DNA of 64,000 bases from Haemaphysalis longicornis (GCA_013339765.2 CM023457.1:77930192-77994191), one strand, 5' to 3'; shown: positions 1 through 10,779, counted from the first letter of the stretch. Notes: generated by a model from the sequence alone, not told the origin. Numbers and translations are program-made.

Positions 1-120
1 CATGGAACAGAATAATGTTAGGAAACACCTCAGGGACAAAAAACGAGCTACCTTGGATCAGAGACAATTAGAGTTGACGATATCGTAGTTCAAATAAAGA
101 AAAAGAAATAGACATTGCCT

Positions 121-321
121 GGCCATGTAGTGAGAATAGACGACAAACGGTGCACAATTAGGGTGAGCAAGTGGATGTCAAGGGATGGGGATAAGGGAAT
201 GACAAATACACGATGAAGGGATGAAATATGGAATTTCGGGGGTAAGCTGTAGACTCGAGTGGCGCAGGACAGGAGCGGTTGGACGTCAGTGGGAGAGGCC
301 TTCGTCTGCAGCAGGAACTGA
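121..321 (+). mobile_element. LINE 3'-terminal coding fragment (TGA-tail type)
   Basis: One frame reads GHVVRIDD, then KWMSRDGDKG, then RVAQDRSGWTSVGEAF before a TGA at 319-321, with two internal stops. This is the C-terminal tail typical of arthropod non-LTR retrotransposons ending in AQDR-x-NW-x-SxGEAF. The same tail recurs at 26,790-26,905 (minus) and 58,850-58,995 (plus). A degenerate tail (GATTATGACGATT) follows near 330. Nothing of the RT itself remains. The clade (RTE-like or similar) is inferred from memory of the family and is uncertain. Confidence 0.6.
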
Positions 322-329
322 GCAGGCGA

Positions 330-1007
330 TTATGACGATTCAAAAAGCAGCCAGCACGGCGAGATCAAATCGCATCCTTGGGCTCAGCAGCACCACGCCT
401 TGGCTACTGAGGCCACCATGGCGGTGGTGGGTCTGAACCCAGGCAAAAGAAGCCGGCGTTAGCTGGCTCCGATGAGTGAACCGATTCGCTGGGGCGGACA
501 GGGCGTCAGCCTAACTAGACGACGCGGTTGCCTAAAGAACCAGCCTACCCACGACCACAACAACCCACAATCGTCAATTATACCACGTAGAAGTTATTTC
601 GTATACAGACTGAAATCCGGAAAGGTCTAAGGGGATGCCGCAAAGTCAACAAAAGACATATGACGCCTACACCGCCGCACCCTGACAGTTGCTCCTGGAA
701 CTCCATCACTATGACGCCACCGTCGAATTCGCAACAACCGTTACGGAGTAGAAGATTGGCGCTGATGGTGCCAGCGGCAGAGAACCTGCAAAACGTTTGT
801 GCCGCAATGAGGTCACCCTATTTGTTATTAATGCGGACGTTGGCAACCGTGGCTCAGCAACCATAAGGCGGGCCCCTTGTCTTCAACCGTCTTCAGGTCA
901 ACGTTCACGGAAGTCTTCGAGCGCCCGGCTTTTTGCGAGCTTCGTGCTAAGTAGGGGCTACACACCGGAGCCCACGAGTAAAGGGAATTAACATTTATGA
1001 GCTAATC
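330..1007. other. Unassigned stretch
   Basis: No frame here is recognisable. Short ATG frames exist (660-866, 797-991) but have low-complexity, Pro/Thr-rich or Arg/Ser-rich translations without motifs. The stretch may be the decayed upstream part of the gag-like fragment that follows. Confidence 0.5.
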
Positions 1008-1248
1008 ATGGATGACGTCGATCTTTGCAAGCACCTGAATCCTGCAGTAATAGAAGACAAGATGATATAGCAGGTCGTGAAGGCCATTCAGGACGACACC
1101 TTTCAATGTATGGTGCGTGACACTTTTGACCCCACCGCTGACGTCAAAAAGAATCCGAACAATGCACGGCTTCGCTGCATCATTGGCCGTCTTCGTGCAG
1201 GTAAGAGAATGTACATTTTAAATGATGCAAGAACTGCCGTCAGGCGTT
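1008..1248 (+). pseudogene. gag-like fragment, LTR retroelement
   Basis: The frame opens ATG at 1008 and runs to TAA at 1246-1248 with one in-frame TAG at 1068. The translation includes DLCKHLNPAVIEDK and VVKAIQDDTFQCMV. This parallels the gypsy gag in this same window (33.5 kb), which reads VCRHVNPSIPQSEK and IMEVIEEGAFQKLL at the same spacing. It therefore looks like the capsid C-terminal part of a Ty3/gypsy gag. Gag coats the element RNA in the cytoplasm. A CAGGTAAGA sequence at 1198-1206 matches a splice donor but is probably fortuitous. Family assignment rests on short similarity only. Confidence 0.45.
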
Positions 1249-2134
1249 AAAATCAAGTTGTGAAGAATTCGGAAAGCACAATTCACCAGCCATTCAAAAA
1301 TAACGCCCACGTACCTGCTGAAGCTTCATTCCGAAAGGCAGGTTTGCTTTACGGAGCCGTCTTTAACAAATATTGTCTCGCAAATGGGTGTTAATATTAG
1401 CCTTGTTGTTACTTACCCTGTGGTCTTTTTCAGTGCCGTAGCTTATTTCGGCTAGGCTCCATCTTGCTCGGCACCAATGAAGAATTGTAGTTCCGAGCGT
1501 TTCACCTCGTTCCTTCTGCCTAAAAATGGTTCGGGGGCAAAAATTAGCACACACATGTGAAAATTCTTTTCACTCGTGATGCATTTGCAAATCCTATTTT
1601 CGGTGGCCTATTCTTTGCGTACAATGCCGGGTAGAAAGCACGAAGTCTGTGTGTGCCGCCCACGCGCATTTTTTATACCCGAAAGCAGCTTTATCTGCAT
1701 GGGGGATTATGGTAAATAGTATTTAGAATGCTTTTTATCATGAAACTCCTTTCTCGGTGTTTTTGTAGTTTCAACCGCACGAAACTTCACAAAAAGGAAA
1801 AATTCAATTCTTCGCCTTGAAAAATCTAAGTAATTTACGTACTAGAACCGCTGTATTACGAGCTGCATTGAAGATTCTATTTGCACGAAATTTTTACTAT
1901 GCGTAACTCAGGGTAATTACAGACATTATCCCGCCCCTCGTGAACGGGTGTAACTAAAAAAAACCGGATGTCTGTCGGCGAAGCGCGCTGCCACCGACGG
2001 GGTATTCCATTGCAGGTCTATCACTCGGATATATCTCGTATACAGAAACAGGTGCTCACGCAGGCCTTTCGCAGGACCTACGTGCAATAGAACACCCCTT
2101 TTCAACGTTTGTTCCAAGAGCACTGAGGAGGTAA
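1249..2134. other. Unassigned AT-rich DNA
   Basis: No supported gene. The frames at 1363-1554 and 1926-2123 on the minus strand show no recognisable motif and no codon-like composition. Confidence 0.5.
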
Positions 2135-2335
2135 ACTCTATTAGAGTGAACTAGAAGTAATGGTTCAAACGGACCCCAAAATGTGAGGCAAAAAAAAGGG
2201 GTTCAACCATTTAGGGGCGCTACGAACGTTACCCCTCCATCGTAGCGCAGTGGGTTCAGTACTGGGCGCTTGCGCAAAAGACCCGGGTTCAAATCCCGGC
2301 TAAGCCTTCCTTTTTCTTTTTTACATTAGGCACAA
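2135..2335 (+). repeat. tRNA-derived SINE, copy A
   Basis: This holds a pol III type-2 promoter: an A-box-like TAGCGCAGTGG at 2251-2261 and a B-box in GGGTTCAAATCCC at about 2284-2296. It ends in a CT-rich tract (CCTTTTTCTTTTTT type). The upstream part (AACTAGAAG, GGTTCAAACG, TTTAGGGGCGCTACGA) matches, in inverted orientation, the copy at 3,865-4,080. The tRNA-like part has a T-arm (CCGGG/CCCGG) but no pairing acceptor stem, so it is a SINE, not a tRNA gene. tRNA-derived SINEs such as Ruka are described in hard ticks; identity with Ruka is not tested. Confidence 0.65.
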
Positions 2336-3864
2336 AACAGCGCCTAGATTGCACCGTGTACTGTGGCTGTGCATCAAATTATTGAGTTGGCCTATGTTGT
2401 GCGGTTGTTAGTGGAGGAGGCGGCCATTTAAAACAACCAACACATAACACATTTTAAAAATAGCTACAGCGCGAAGAGAAACAAGGACTCGTACTAACAC
2501 ATCGGCTATGAACTTGCTGGAATTACTTCTGCAGCTTCCCTGGCTAATGCAAACACGTACATAATCGAGCACACATATTTCAGGGAACAATCGGCGCAGC
2601 CGTAGACTATGCATTACATGTCTCAGTTATTGCTATAAAGCGAAAAAAAACCTAAGGACTCTAAGGAGCACATGCAGCATCAAGGAAAGGTCCGCTCATA
2701 GATGAGGGCATGCCAATAAAGTTTTATCACCACGAATAAAAGGCTTCAATTGCTAAAGGTCCAAGCAATATCGCACACTTCGGCGTGCATTAAGGCGAGA
2801 AAAGTTGCAACTAAAAAATGAACACAAAATTCTGGTAATTGTTCATCATTGCTTTGAAGAACTCTCTGTGTGGAATGTTTTTTAAGCAAATCATGTGATT
2901 AAATTAAATGGAAATGGTCTCGTTACGCCGTAACGTTTGCATGTATTGTGCTTCAGCGCGACGCAGCCATGAACTCGTCGTCTGCGAGGGAGAATACCGT
3001 TGTATGTGCTTCTTCGCTTACGCAGACGACACATGTTCTCCGCAAAACCAAAAAAAAATGGAAATTATTGTTTGTGTGACCAAAGTATTTATTATTAAGA
3101 GCTAATTGCACCAGAATTCGCTAAATGAGGAACAAAGCACTACTCGGTGATGATCGTATGCTTGGTCTGCACGGCTGCGCAAGCCGTGCCCGCGGCCATC
3201 TGTGTGTTCTGCTCTCATTTAGCGCCTTCGACCGACTGACATCTGATAAGGCAAGAAGTAAGCGTAATTTTTATTGTAACTGTAGATAAAATGAAATGCT
3301 GTTCTTGAGTATTCTGATCAGCGTGTAAGTCGTATGGACTCGGCGCCGTTACGTAGAGTAGTTTTCCGGTACACGAATTGAGAATTTTTCTATGCCAAGC
3401 TCAGTGGTCCCAGTTAGAAACTACATGTTTCTAAATTTTTTGTGCTGTCTCCGGTAGCCTTCTAAAATTTGAGAAGTTTACACATGCTGTTTTGGTGAGT
3501 ATAGAGACGCAAGCTTAATCAGGCACATACAGAAACCGTGGCAGATATCGTTTCAGAGAAACGGCGTCATCATTAAATTCTGTTTTTTTTAAATTAATGT
3601 ATACCGCGACCTTCATTTGTAAGCAACGTGCATAGCTTTGATAAACCTTTAAAAAATGGCTGTTAAGTTTTGCTACCAACCCTCGTTCATGGCCATCTCA
3701 GTCACGGCGCAAACAAAAAGGTTGTTTGGTATGTTTTGTATAGATGGGAATAAAACAGAAAGGCCAGTTCTTGATTCACATATGGGGTTAGCTTATGTTA
3801 CCTTTTTTCCGCAGTCAAATAAAGGCACTGGCTATGTTAGAGCTCTAAAAGTTTAACCAATTAA
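2336..3864. other. Spacer between inverted SINEs
   Basis: This is 1.5 kb of AT-rich DNA between two inverted SINE copies. The minus-strand part near 2,460-2,620 (CGAAGAGAAACAAGGACTCG) resembles non-coding DNA I associate with tick PLE ends, but weakly. Frames at 2908-3105 and 3656-3856 are short and featureless. No gene is supported. Confidence 0.4.
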
Positions 3865-4080
3865 AAAAGAAAAAGGACTGCCTCGGAGAGGGATTTGAAC
3901 CCAGGTCTTTTGCGTAAGAGCCGAGAAATGTATGCGTCGCGCCACCATGGAAGGTGTAACGCTCGCAGCGCCCCTAAACGGTTCGAACCTCTTTTCTTGC
4001 CTCAAATTTTAATACATGGGCCTAAGGAGCGTTTGAACCACTCTGTCTTCTAGTTCCCTCTAACTCAACGAAACGCTGGC
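3865..4080 (-). repeat. tRNA-derived SINE, copy B (inverted)
   Basis: On the minus strand: AACTAGAAG, GGTTCAAACG, TTTAGGGGCGCTGCGAGCG, then a tRNA-like body with B-box GGGTTCAAATCCC and a CTTTTTCTTTTTT end. It aligns with copy A (2,135-2,335) over about 190 bp with many substitutions and small indels, so both are old. The intervening 1.5 kb is not part of the repeat. Confidence 0.65.
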
Positions 4081-4240
4081 AAAAGGCTGCGGCTGTGTGT
4101 TTGTGTGCCTGTGTGTATATACTGGGATTCCAGCAGTTAATAATGGGAATATCACGGCTTAAACATATATTGCATATATAATATATTTGTTGTGTAGGTA
4201 TCTTTGTGTATTTTATAAAGGTTGTTATTGGTGCACCTGG

Positions 4241-4272
4241 AGCTGTGCACCTATGTACATAGGTGCACAGCT
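4241..4272. repeat. Perfect 32-bp palindrome
   Basis: The half-site is AGCTGTGCACCTATGT and the second half is its exact reverse complement, with no spacer. Flanking bases (g at 4240, t at 4273) end the symmetry. It lies in AT-rich DNA with no gene nearby. It could extrude as a cruciform, be a fused inverted repeat from a MITE, or be an assembly or replication fold-back scar. Confidence 0.95.
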
Positions 4273-4519
4273 TCGGTTGGCCTTAATTCCGTCCTCGCTA
4301 GTGCATTCCTTGTAGACGTATCTTTGGTATGTTATACGTCAAATATAAAATCTTGATGCAGTTCATGAAATGTCATAAAATTACAGAATAGTGAGTGTCA
4401 GACCTAGTAAAACACCGTTTAAAACAATGTGTACATCTAACATCAAGAACCGCGTAAACTAAACTCAGAATATTATTTTTATGCCCTTTACTTCACTTCA
4501 CGTCGGAACAATTAACGGC

Positions 4520-4680
4520 CGGGCCAATGAAAAAAGCCTGAGCCCGGCCCGGGTCCACGGCGTCGAGCACGAGCCGCCCGGGCCCGCGGCACTAAGCCCG
4601 GGCCCCGCGATAATCGAGTTCGTGTGGCCCGGCCGGGCGTTCGGGCCGGCCCAGGCTCGTGAAGTGCTCTATTACACACA
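4520..4680. repeat. GC-rich CCCGGGC repeat island
   Basis: About 160 bp made of overlapping CCCGGGCC, GGCCCGGCC and GGGCCGGCCC words inside strongly AT-rich DNA. The 79-residue frame through it is Pro/Gly/Ala-rich and is a composition artefact. It resembles GC-rich cores of dispersed non-autonomous repeats rather than a promoter, as no gene follows. Confidence 0.6.
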
Positions 4681-4924
4681 CGTACGTAATCTCTCGTTGT
4701 CAGACATGCTCGTTGGGTAGTGAAAGCAATTGTGACAGAGTAGTTTATTGATGAAAGTTAATGCGTACAAATAACTGCGTTTGTTGTGTAAACTGTGATT
4801 CATTCTGTGAATTTTATACCTATACTTTGTATAATACATAGGAAATGTAGTAATGACTTTGCTTTGCGCTATTTTTCTATTACATTTGTGCTATTATGCT
4901 TAAATTTGTGAACAGCCCTGTTAT

Positions 4925-5041
4925 TACGTACACTGTAGATCGGGTGGCTGAGGCCTCTGTCAGGCCACGTCCGCCTTTAGTCTCAGCCTCCCCTTGGTTT
5001 TGCCAAGAAATAAAAATAAAAATCAAAATAAAAAAAAAAAA
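4925..5041 (+). repeat. Retroelement 3' tail with A-rich end
   Basis: A CAGGCCACGTCCGCCTTTAG / CTCAGCCTCCCC stretch is followed by AAATAAAAATAAAAATC and a run of A at 5031-5041. This is the layout of a LINE 3' UTR followed by a poly(A)-like tail. No coding part is attached. Family unknown. Confidence 0.45.
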
Positions 5042-6583
5042 TTACCTGTGGTCGCGTTTTGCTGCGAAGCAGTCTCTAAGAATGATTGCACGTCCCGAAT
5101 AAGCTGCAGCCGGAGACCACGGTGAGGACTGGCTTCCGGAAGGGAATAAAAAAAGCGTAGGCACCGGTTCGGGTCCTTGCTAAGAACCGGTGAGATGAGC
5201 GCTCCGGAAGCTTCTTCCCCTTTTGGTATCCAAAAAGCTGTGTAAGCTCCTGAAAAGCGAGGTAGACCAAAAGTATATATCTTTTCATCCTTTCATCTGT
5301 AATAACATCAGGACATGTTCTGGGCTGTGTTGCACATGCGCAGTTACATCTTCCTGTCGACTGCACCAATCATAGAGCTGCTAGCACAGCCCGCTGATAA
5401 AATGGCAGCTCCCAGGACGAAGAAATTAAAAAGGTCTTATTCCAATGTAAGCACGTTCAGGTCAACTAGTGGTTGATTAAACGGGCCCATAAAATAGAGA
5501 ACCTTTCCTTACATCAAACGTTGGCGGGTAAAAAAACAATTACAACGTTTTCGTTTCAAATAGAAAAGCGCTGTAAAAACAACACGGTAATTACGCCAGA
5601 TTATAACACAAAATAATAACGTGATACAAAGACACCAGGAAATCGATTATTCATGCGTTTTCTTGCCGCTGATTTTATGCTTCTGTGCATTAGTGGAATT
5701 TTACACTAAACTATTGGAGGGTGAATATTCATGAGTATTACGGAAATTAGGATTGTAATTTTTTATTGAATGTTTAACATTTCTGTATTTTTATAGGATC
5801 AGGTTTGCTACTTGCGAGATTGTTTATATATTTGGTAAAAGTTTTATTTGTGTTATTTTTACGAAGCAGACCAGTAAGTAGCGACCGAAGCTGCCTTCAG
5901 GTAGGTCACCTCTACATTTGTTGTTGCTAGTAATGGCAATCCTTTCAAACGCAAAGAAAAGGTACTGTCTCCCGTAATAACCTGTGAGACATAACGCTAG
6001 TGGCAAAGTGTTCCGGTATTTATTAAACATTTTTTATACATTGGAGTTTATAACTTTTATTCGCTCTTATGGCCACTGAACAATCCAGTGTATCCTCACA
6101 TTATTACCGAGTTTTATTTTCACAATGTAACGCAATAGGCCAGTCAATTTTTCTTGCTATGTTTTGCTGCTTTGTCAGCCATTTCAGTTGCTACTTCGTT
6201 GCCAAGAGTGCCGCTGTGGCTTTTATTGTAACTTAACGTTATTTATACCTGGTTTTATATTTTGATTGCACTTGTTTACTTTTGAATATATTGCGTTTCG
6301 ACTATTTGAATTGCTCATCGCTTTTATGGTTGAAAGGCTTCACAGCCCCTAGTATCCCTAGGAAACTGTACGTTTTTTGTAGATAGTTCGGAGGTATTCA
6401 TTGCTTTAAATTGCGATCCGGCTCCCTCAAAGGTTCTTCTGGACTCCGATTATCTGTATTGTTTGGTTTTCTTATTTGGCCGGCTTTATCTAAAACGCGG
6501 AAGCTGCTCCTACATCAGCGTTACTCTATTGCGAGCCGTCTTTAAAGGCTGTCAAGTCTTCCTGCAAAATTCGTCGTGTGCAT
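5042..6583. other. Unassigned AT-rich DNA
   Basis: No recognisable genes. The 97-residue minus frame at 5076-5369 and the 68-residue frame at 5824-6030 show no motif, and no flanking regulatory or splice pattern supports either. Confidence 0.5.
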
Positions 6584-7468
6584 TAAAGTTAAACCTAGAT
6601 ATAACGAAGTTGACAAAAATTCGCAATTTTTCAGTTACATCCAGGTATTCGTTACATGCAGGTTTCGAATAGGGCTCGCGCGAATGAAGCAGAACCGAAA
6701 CCAAAATGCTAGACATCAGTGATGGTGAACAATGTGTTAAGAATTTATTTCCACATTGAGAAACCGTATTATTTCCGCCTGCTTACTCCCACACGAGCTG
6801 ACACCGATCGAAACTCCCAAGAAGCAAGCTCACTTACCCAGAATTTCACAAACGTAACACAAGTATCATTTTGCGTTTTGTCAATTTTCAGCGCGGTAAC
6901 GCGTTTCCAGGGCCAAACTTATTCTGAAAGGGTGCCTTTTCGGGAACTTGATGCCCTTTGCTGCAATCATAATTGTTGAGGCGGTGCTAGCTTGGATACT
7001 GTATACCGGGCGGGCGACGTCTTCTTTCTTTCTCGCCGGGGAATACGGTATTTGAAAATGCGAGGTTGTCTTGAAAAGACAAAACTTCTCGTTTCTGGCA
7101 ATAGAACTCATCACCGACGAGCCCGCACCAAAGATAGCAGTGAAGACTCGTGACTACACGTCGACAAGCAAGCCTAGCATCTATCCGACACGACACTGCC
7201 GCGGGAAACGTAGCGTAGTTTGCGGTGCGGGCGGAGATCGCTAAATTAGGGTATTTCTCCGGCGATGTTCCAGAAAAATGCGAAAAATATTGCCCTCATC
7301 AGCGTAGCGAATTCGTGACAGCAAGGTTAACCGTCGCAGTGCTTTCGTTACATAGAGTTTCGCAAACACATGGGTTTCAATGGGGCTGAGAAATGTGGAA
7401 TTGAAAAAACTTCGTTAAATGCAGGAATTCGTTACATAGAGGTTGTTACATCAAGAGTTAACTGTATG
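6584..7468. mobile_element. Tc1/mariner-pogo-like element, no transposase
   Basis: The left end reads AGTTAAACCTAGATATAACG. The right end, reverse-complemented, reads CAGTTAACTCTTGATGTAAC. Sub-terminal ATCCAGGTATTCGTTACATG (left) and GCAGGAATTCGTTACATAGA (right) also correspond. This matches the widespread arthropod elements beginning CAGTTAAACCTCGATATAACG, which belong to the TA-targeting Tc1/mariner (pogo/Tigger) superfamily. The 880-bp body has only short frames and no DDE motif, so it is a non-autonomous or decayed copy. Exact ends are uncertain because both termini are mutated. Confidence 0.6.
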
Positions 7469-8279
7469 TTAAAACCTTTCATCTGCTGTGTGCAGCTCCC
7501 ATATATCAACCTTATTGCTTATTTTGTCTCCTGCTAAAGCGCAGTTTTTCCAGAACATTTCTTGCGGCAGAAAGTACGTACAATGTTTCAACCTTTTTAT
7601 CGATCTATAAATTAATTGCTGGGACATCTGCTATGAACTGTCGCGGCATGAGCTAGAACACTGCAGTAGGTTAACAAAAAACACACGTGAGACGTCGTAG
7701 GTTGCACTCCTTAGAAGCTTGATAGCATCCCTTTAAAAAACGACCGTTTCTCGTGTTCAAACTACTCTTCAAGAAACGTTCAAACAGTCTTCAACATTGA
7801 TTGATTGGAGGCATAGTCTGTATATTGTGCTTCGTGGAGCAGTTCAAGTGAATGTTGGCGATTAAAGATCGTTGAAAAGTATATGAAGTGTTGTCGGTCA
7901 CATTGTTACTGTGACTGTGACAAGGCAAAAAAATGGACTCTAATCCACTCTGTGAAAATGATTGAACGGTGAAGATGTAAATGACACACACAACGATTAC
8001 CCATGCGCCGTCACTTGAATTCCCCCACGTGGCTGTGCAAAGAGTGAAACCAGAAAATTTGCCAGCCTTTACCTGGGATTCCCGGTGGCGGCGTACCCCA
8101 ACTGCAGCAGCGTCAGCAGAAACAAAACGGAGAGAAGCGTCTTTCGAAGGGTGACGAGGCAGGGCGGCACGCGCGGCTATGCGTCATCTCTCTTACGGCC
8201 GCTTTCACTTAGTCGTCGCAGAAGATTTCTGCGGCAGTCGCCGACCTTGGCCTACATTTCGCCTCGTCTTACCGACCAT
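7469..8279. other. Unassigned stretch upstream of LINE RT
   Basis: No motif recognised. The part from about 8,030 becomes GC-rich and may belong to the same LINE as the RT fragment that follows, but frames are too broken to say. Confidence 0.4.
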
Positions 8280-8825
8280 CATAGGCAACTTAGTCACAAT
8301 GTCGGAACTACTTGCTGGCTTGTCTTACGTTAACAAGGCTTCTCCACACGGTCCAAATGGCGGCAGATATGCCGCGCGGTCGCACCTTGGAACAAAAGCT
8401 AAAAGCTTCCTTCACGACACTTATAACCACTGCTGGGAAAGGGGCCCTCTCGACCCGGCAGGAAGCATTGTCATCTTCTTCCTCTACTCAAGCCAGCAAA
8501 ATGTTTACTGAACTGGGCTTATCCAACTATTGTACTCCGAAACTGCACGCGGAAGCTGATGGAGGTAATTGTCCTTGTTTACTTAGGCTGGACCCTGACA
8601 AACCAGGATGTGTACTCCCGAGACATGACTGAATTACGGCAGTTTCGCAGCAGCATTGAAGACGTGCTTGCCCTTACCTACCACATACAGAGTACAAAGC
8701 CCTGCGTCGCACCACTCGAACCGTGTTCATTGACATTAGAGCAGCCTCTGAATGTGTGGAACACGAGGCGATACAATCTGAAATGGAATCGCTAGGCATC
8801 GAAGGTCGCATATTGCCCTAGTGTG
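8280..8825 (+). pseudogene. LINE reverse transcriptase fragment
   Basis: Three frames together show the order of an RT. First frame: MSELLAGLSYVNKASPHGPN then KAKSFLHDTYNHCWERG, the finger region of LINE RTs. Next frame: FRSSIEDVLALTYHIQ, the region before motif A. Third frame: TVFIDIRAASECVEHEAI, motif A, with its catalytic Asp kept. At least two frameshifts and a stop break it. It ends at motif A; motif C and the C-terminus are absent. RT copies the element RNA into DNA at the nicked target. Clade is likely Jockey/I-like. Confidence 0.65.
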
Positions 8826-9099
8826 GCTGCGCCAACCGGGAAGAAGTTGCAAGGCACACAAGAGCTGACGCGGGCCAATGAGAAGTGACCACAGCCGAAC
8901 AGCTAGGGCGACCAGAATAGAACCGAGGAAAATGCGGGGAGTGCCGTTGCCAAGCGCCCTCCTTTGATTATTGGTACTGTGGCGTCTTATTCGCCACAGA
9001 ATACCTGAAAAGAACTTGCGAAGGATTTTTCCACCTCACCACAAATTCGCGTCCCCGAGAGGATGAGGGTGTTTGCGCATCGGAACGCCACGGCAGAGT

Positions 9100-9391
9100 A
9101 GGTCGCTTGCGCGAGTGCGCACTGAACGTTCAGGATTTAATTGCCGCAGGGGAGCGTTTAGGGTGGCGCGATGGAGAGTTACGGGCGTGGGGGGATGAGG
9201 CTCTCGCGAAGGCGCGAGATGAAAAAGCAGCCCAGCACGAGGCTAATCGAATGCGACTAGAGCAGGAAGAGAAGAACCTGCTGCTCAGATTCAGGTTAAC
9301 AGAACTTGGGAAGCTCTTGGGTTATTGGGCGAAGACCTCTCAGAGTGCGTGCTCGCGCAAGAAAAAAAAGAGAGCGCCAGAAATAATCTGA
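9100..9391 (+). pseudogene. gag-like N-terminal coiled coil, LTR element
   Basis: The frame reads VQDLIAAGERLGWRDGELRA then a charged helix (AKARDEKAAQHEANRMRLEQ and onward). Tick Ty3/gypsy gag proteins start with a short helical leader followed by such a Glu/Lys/Arg-rich coiled coil. It stops at a TGA near 9391 after a Lys-rich tail. No zinc knuckle or protease follows in frame. A coiled-coil host protein cannot be excluded, but the neighbours are all retroelement pieces. Confidence 0.4.
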
Positions 9392-9708
9392 GAGCTAAAA
9401 GCACTTAAAGAGGTAGAAGAAATTGAAAGGGGAAATTCGCACCTTCGAGAACGGCTCTCGAAAATTCCGGCCAAACAGAAACGGATGCTTCAATCGGTCC
9501 TTGATACTGACACCTCTTAACAAGGGCACGGGACATTAAACTTAAGTGCTTGCTCACCTGTTGAACCCGAGATTGAACATGACTGCAAAACTGGTCTGCA
9601 CGACATTCCTCGTCAGAAGCTCCTTGGTGTACTAGAAAAGAGGCCTGCCCGACAAGAGGTTGTACGATCCCAGGTTTCGCCCCAGATAGTGCCGATGAGT
9701 AAGTAAGA

Positions 9709-10077
9709 AGCCGCGGCACGAGCTAACAAACCAGGTATCCATGCAAAGAAGGGTTCGAGAGCGCGGAAAACCAAAAAGGACAGAAAATATTGTGGTCACC
9801 GCGAAGAGTGGAAGGTTAAAGCACATTGGCTCTTCAGAGAAAGCTTCCACGAAAACAAATGTAAGCTTCCCGCATGGTGCCGACAGACTTTCAGTGCGTT
9901 CCGAACGGATCGCGCCGCTTGTAATGTCAACGGAAAGGATTGTGCTTACTCCGTTAGGCGGATCTACAAAGGCTGCCGAGAGTGGCACCGCAGCCACTGG
10001 AAGAAAAGGGACCAACTACCTCACGGATTGCATTTGTTTGACTTCTTGACCATGAATAATCAGGCTTTCCCTGTGTA
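9709..10077 (+). CDS. Unassigned open frame, Cys/Trp-rich
   Basis: An open frame of about 120 codons without an initial ATG reads KYCGHREEWKVKAHW, then KCKLPAWCRQTF, then KDCAYSVRRIYKGCREWH. Its six cysteines, many Trp/His and basic residues look more protein-like than the overlapping ATG frame (9741-10049), which is Ser/Thr-rich. I do not recognise it. It follows the gag-like coil by 300 bp in the same direction and could be part of the same element, or one exon-like relic. Confidence 0.3.
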
Positions 10078-10344
10078 AGTACAGTCGGTAAGTTTGTGTA
10101 TTGAGTGGGTATGCAATGGCACCGCAAATCACGCGGTGTTTTCATTTTTAGGACTCATGAAAGACGTTTGGTGCATGACTGTCGGTGGGGATTCCGCGAT
10201 TGTACGTGACGATGTGTGACGGTACTGTGGAAGGCATCCGCCGTTACGAGTGCCCACAAGTGATTTTTTCGCCTTCGTGTGAAGTTTTGGGAAACAAATT
10301 ACACCATCTTCCCACGCGGGAACCCTGAGGGGATGCAAAGCCGT

Positions 10345-10438
10345 GGAGTAGTAGCGTGTTAATTGGTTGTTAGAGTAAAGACACGTGTAGTAGCGTATTA
10401 AATGTCTTCTTTATTTATCGAGATAGGGGGAACGTTTT
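10345..10438 (+). repeat. Short direct repeat GTAGTAGCGTRTTAA
   Basis: GTAGTAGCGTGTTAA near 10,350 and GTAGTAGCGTATTAA near 10,387 are direct repeats about 37 bp apart, just upstream of the 56-bp tandem array. They may be part of the same LTR or leader. Confidence 0.5.
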
Positions 10439-10605
10439 GCGGCTTCTCGTTTCTCGAAACGTGGAATGCGCTGTTCGACGCTGGCGTTTCGAAGCGTTGT
10501 CTCGTTGCCGACGCCATCTGGATCAGCTACTCGCCGCTGGCGTTTCAAAGAGGCTTCTCGTTCTCGAAGCGAGGAATCCGTCTGCTCGACGCCTGTCGTT
10601 TACGT
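10439..10605 (+). repeat. Three imperfect 56-bp tandem repeats
   Basis: Units start near 10,439, 10,494 and 10,550. Each carries a CTTCTCG/TGTCTCG word, a GACGC/CCGC word and ends CGCTGGCGTTTCRAA (units 1 and 2) or CGCCTGTCGTTTACG (unit 3). Unit lengths are 55-56 bp. The array is GC-rich and sits before a purine-rich CpG tract, an arrangement often seen in LTR or LINE 5' regulatory regions. No gene can be tied to it. Confidence 0.75.
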
Positions 10606-10779
10606 TCGGCGTCGTCGAGCTCTCCTCTGTGCAGCCTTGTCATTCGGAGGTGCTCGCGGTTCTGACAGTGTGCTGCTTGCGCTAGTTGAAGGTGTGCCAG
10701 CCAGTTCGCTGACGGAAGTCGTTGGCGCCATTTCCAGTCATCGGACGGCGCAAATACCGAAGAAGCAACTGAGCGGAGC

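Noticed and set aside
1198..1206. Strong splice-donor match CAGGTAAGA
   Set aside because: No acceptor or host-like exon upstream; the preceding frame is a gag-like retroelement scrap with an internal stop.
2240..2312. Candidate tRNA gene
   Set aside because: A- and B-boxes exist but the acceptor stem does not pair, and the same sequence plus non-tRNA flank recurs inverted at 3.9 kb; it is a SINE.
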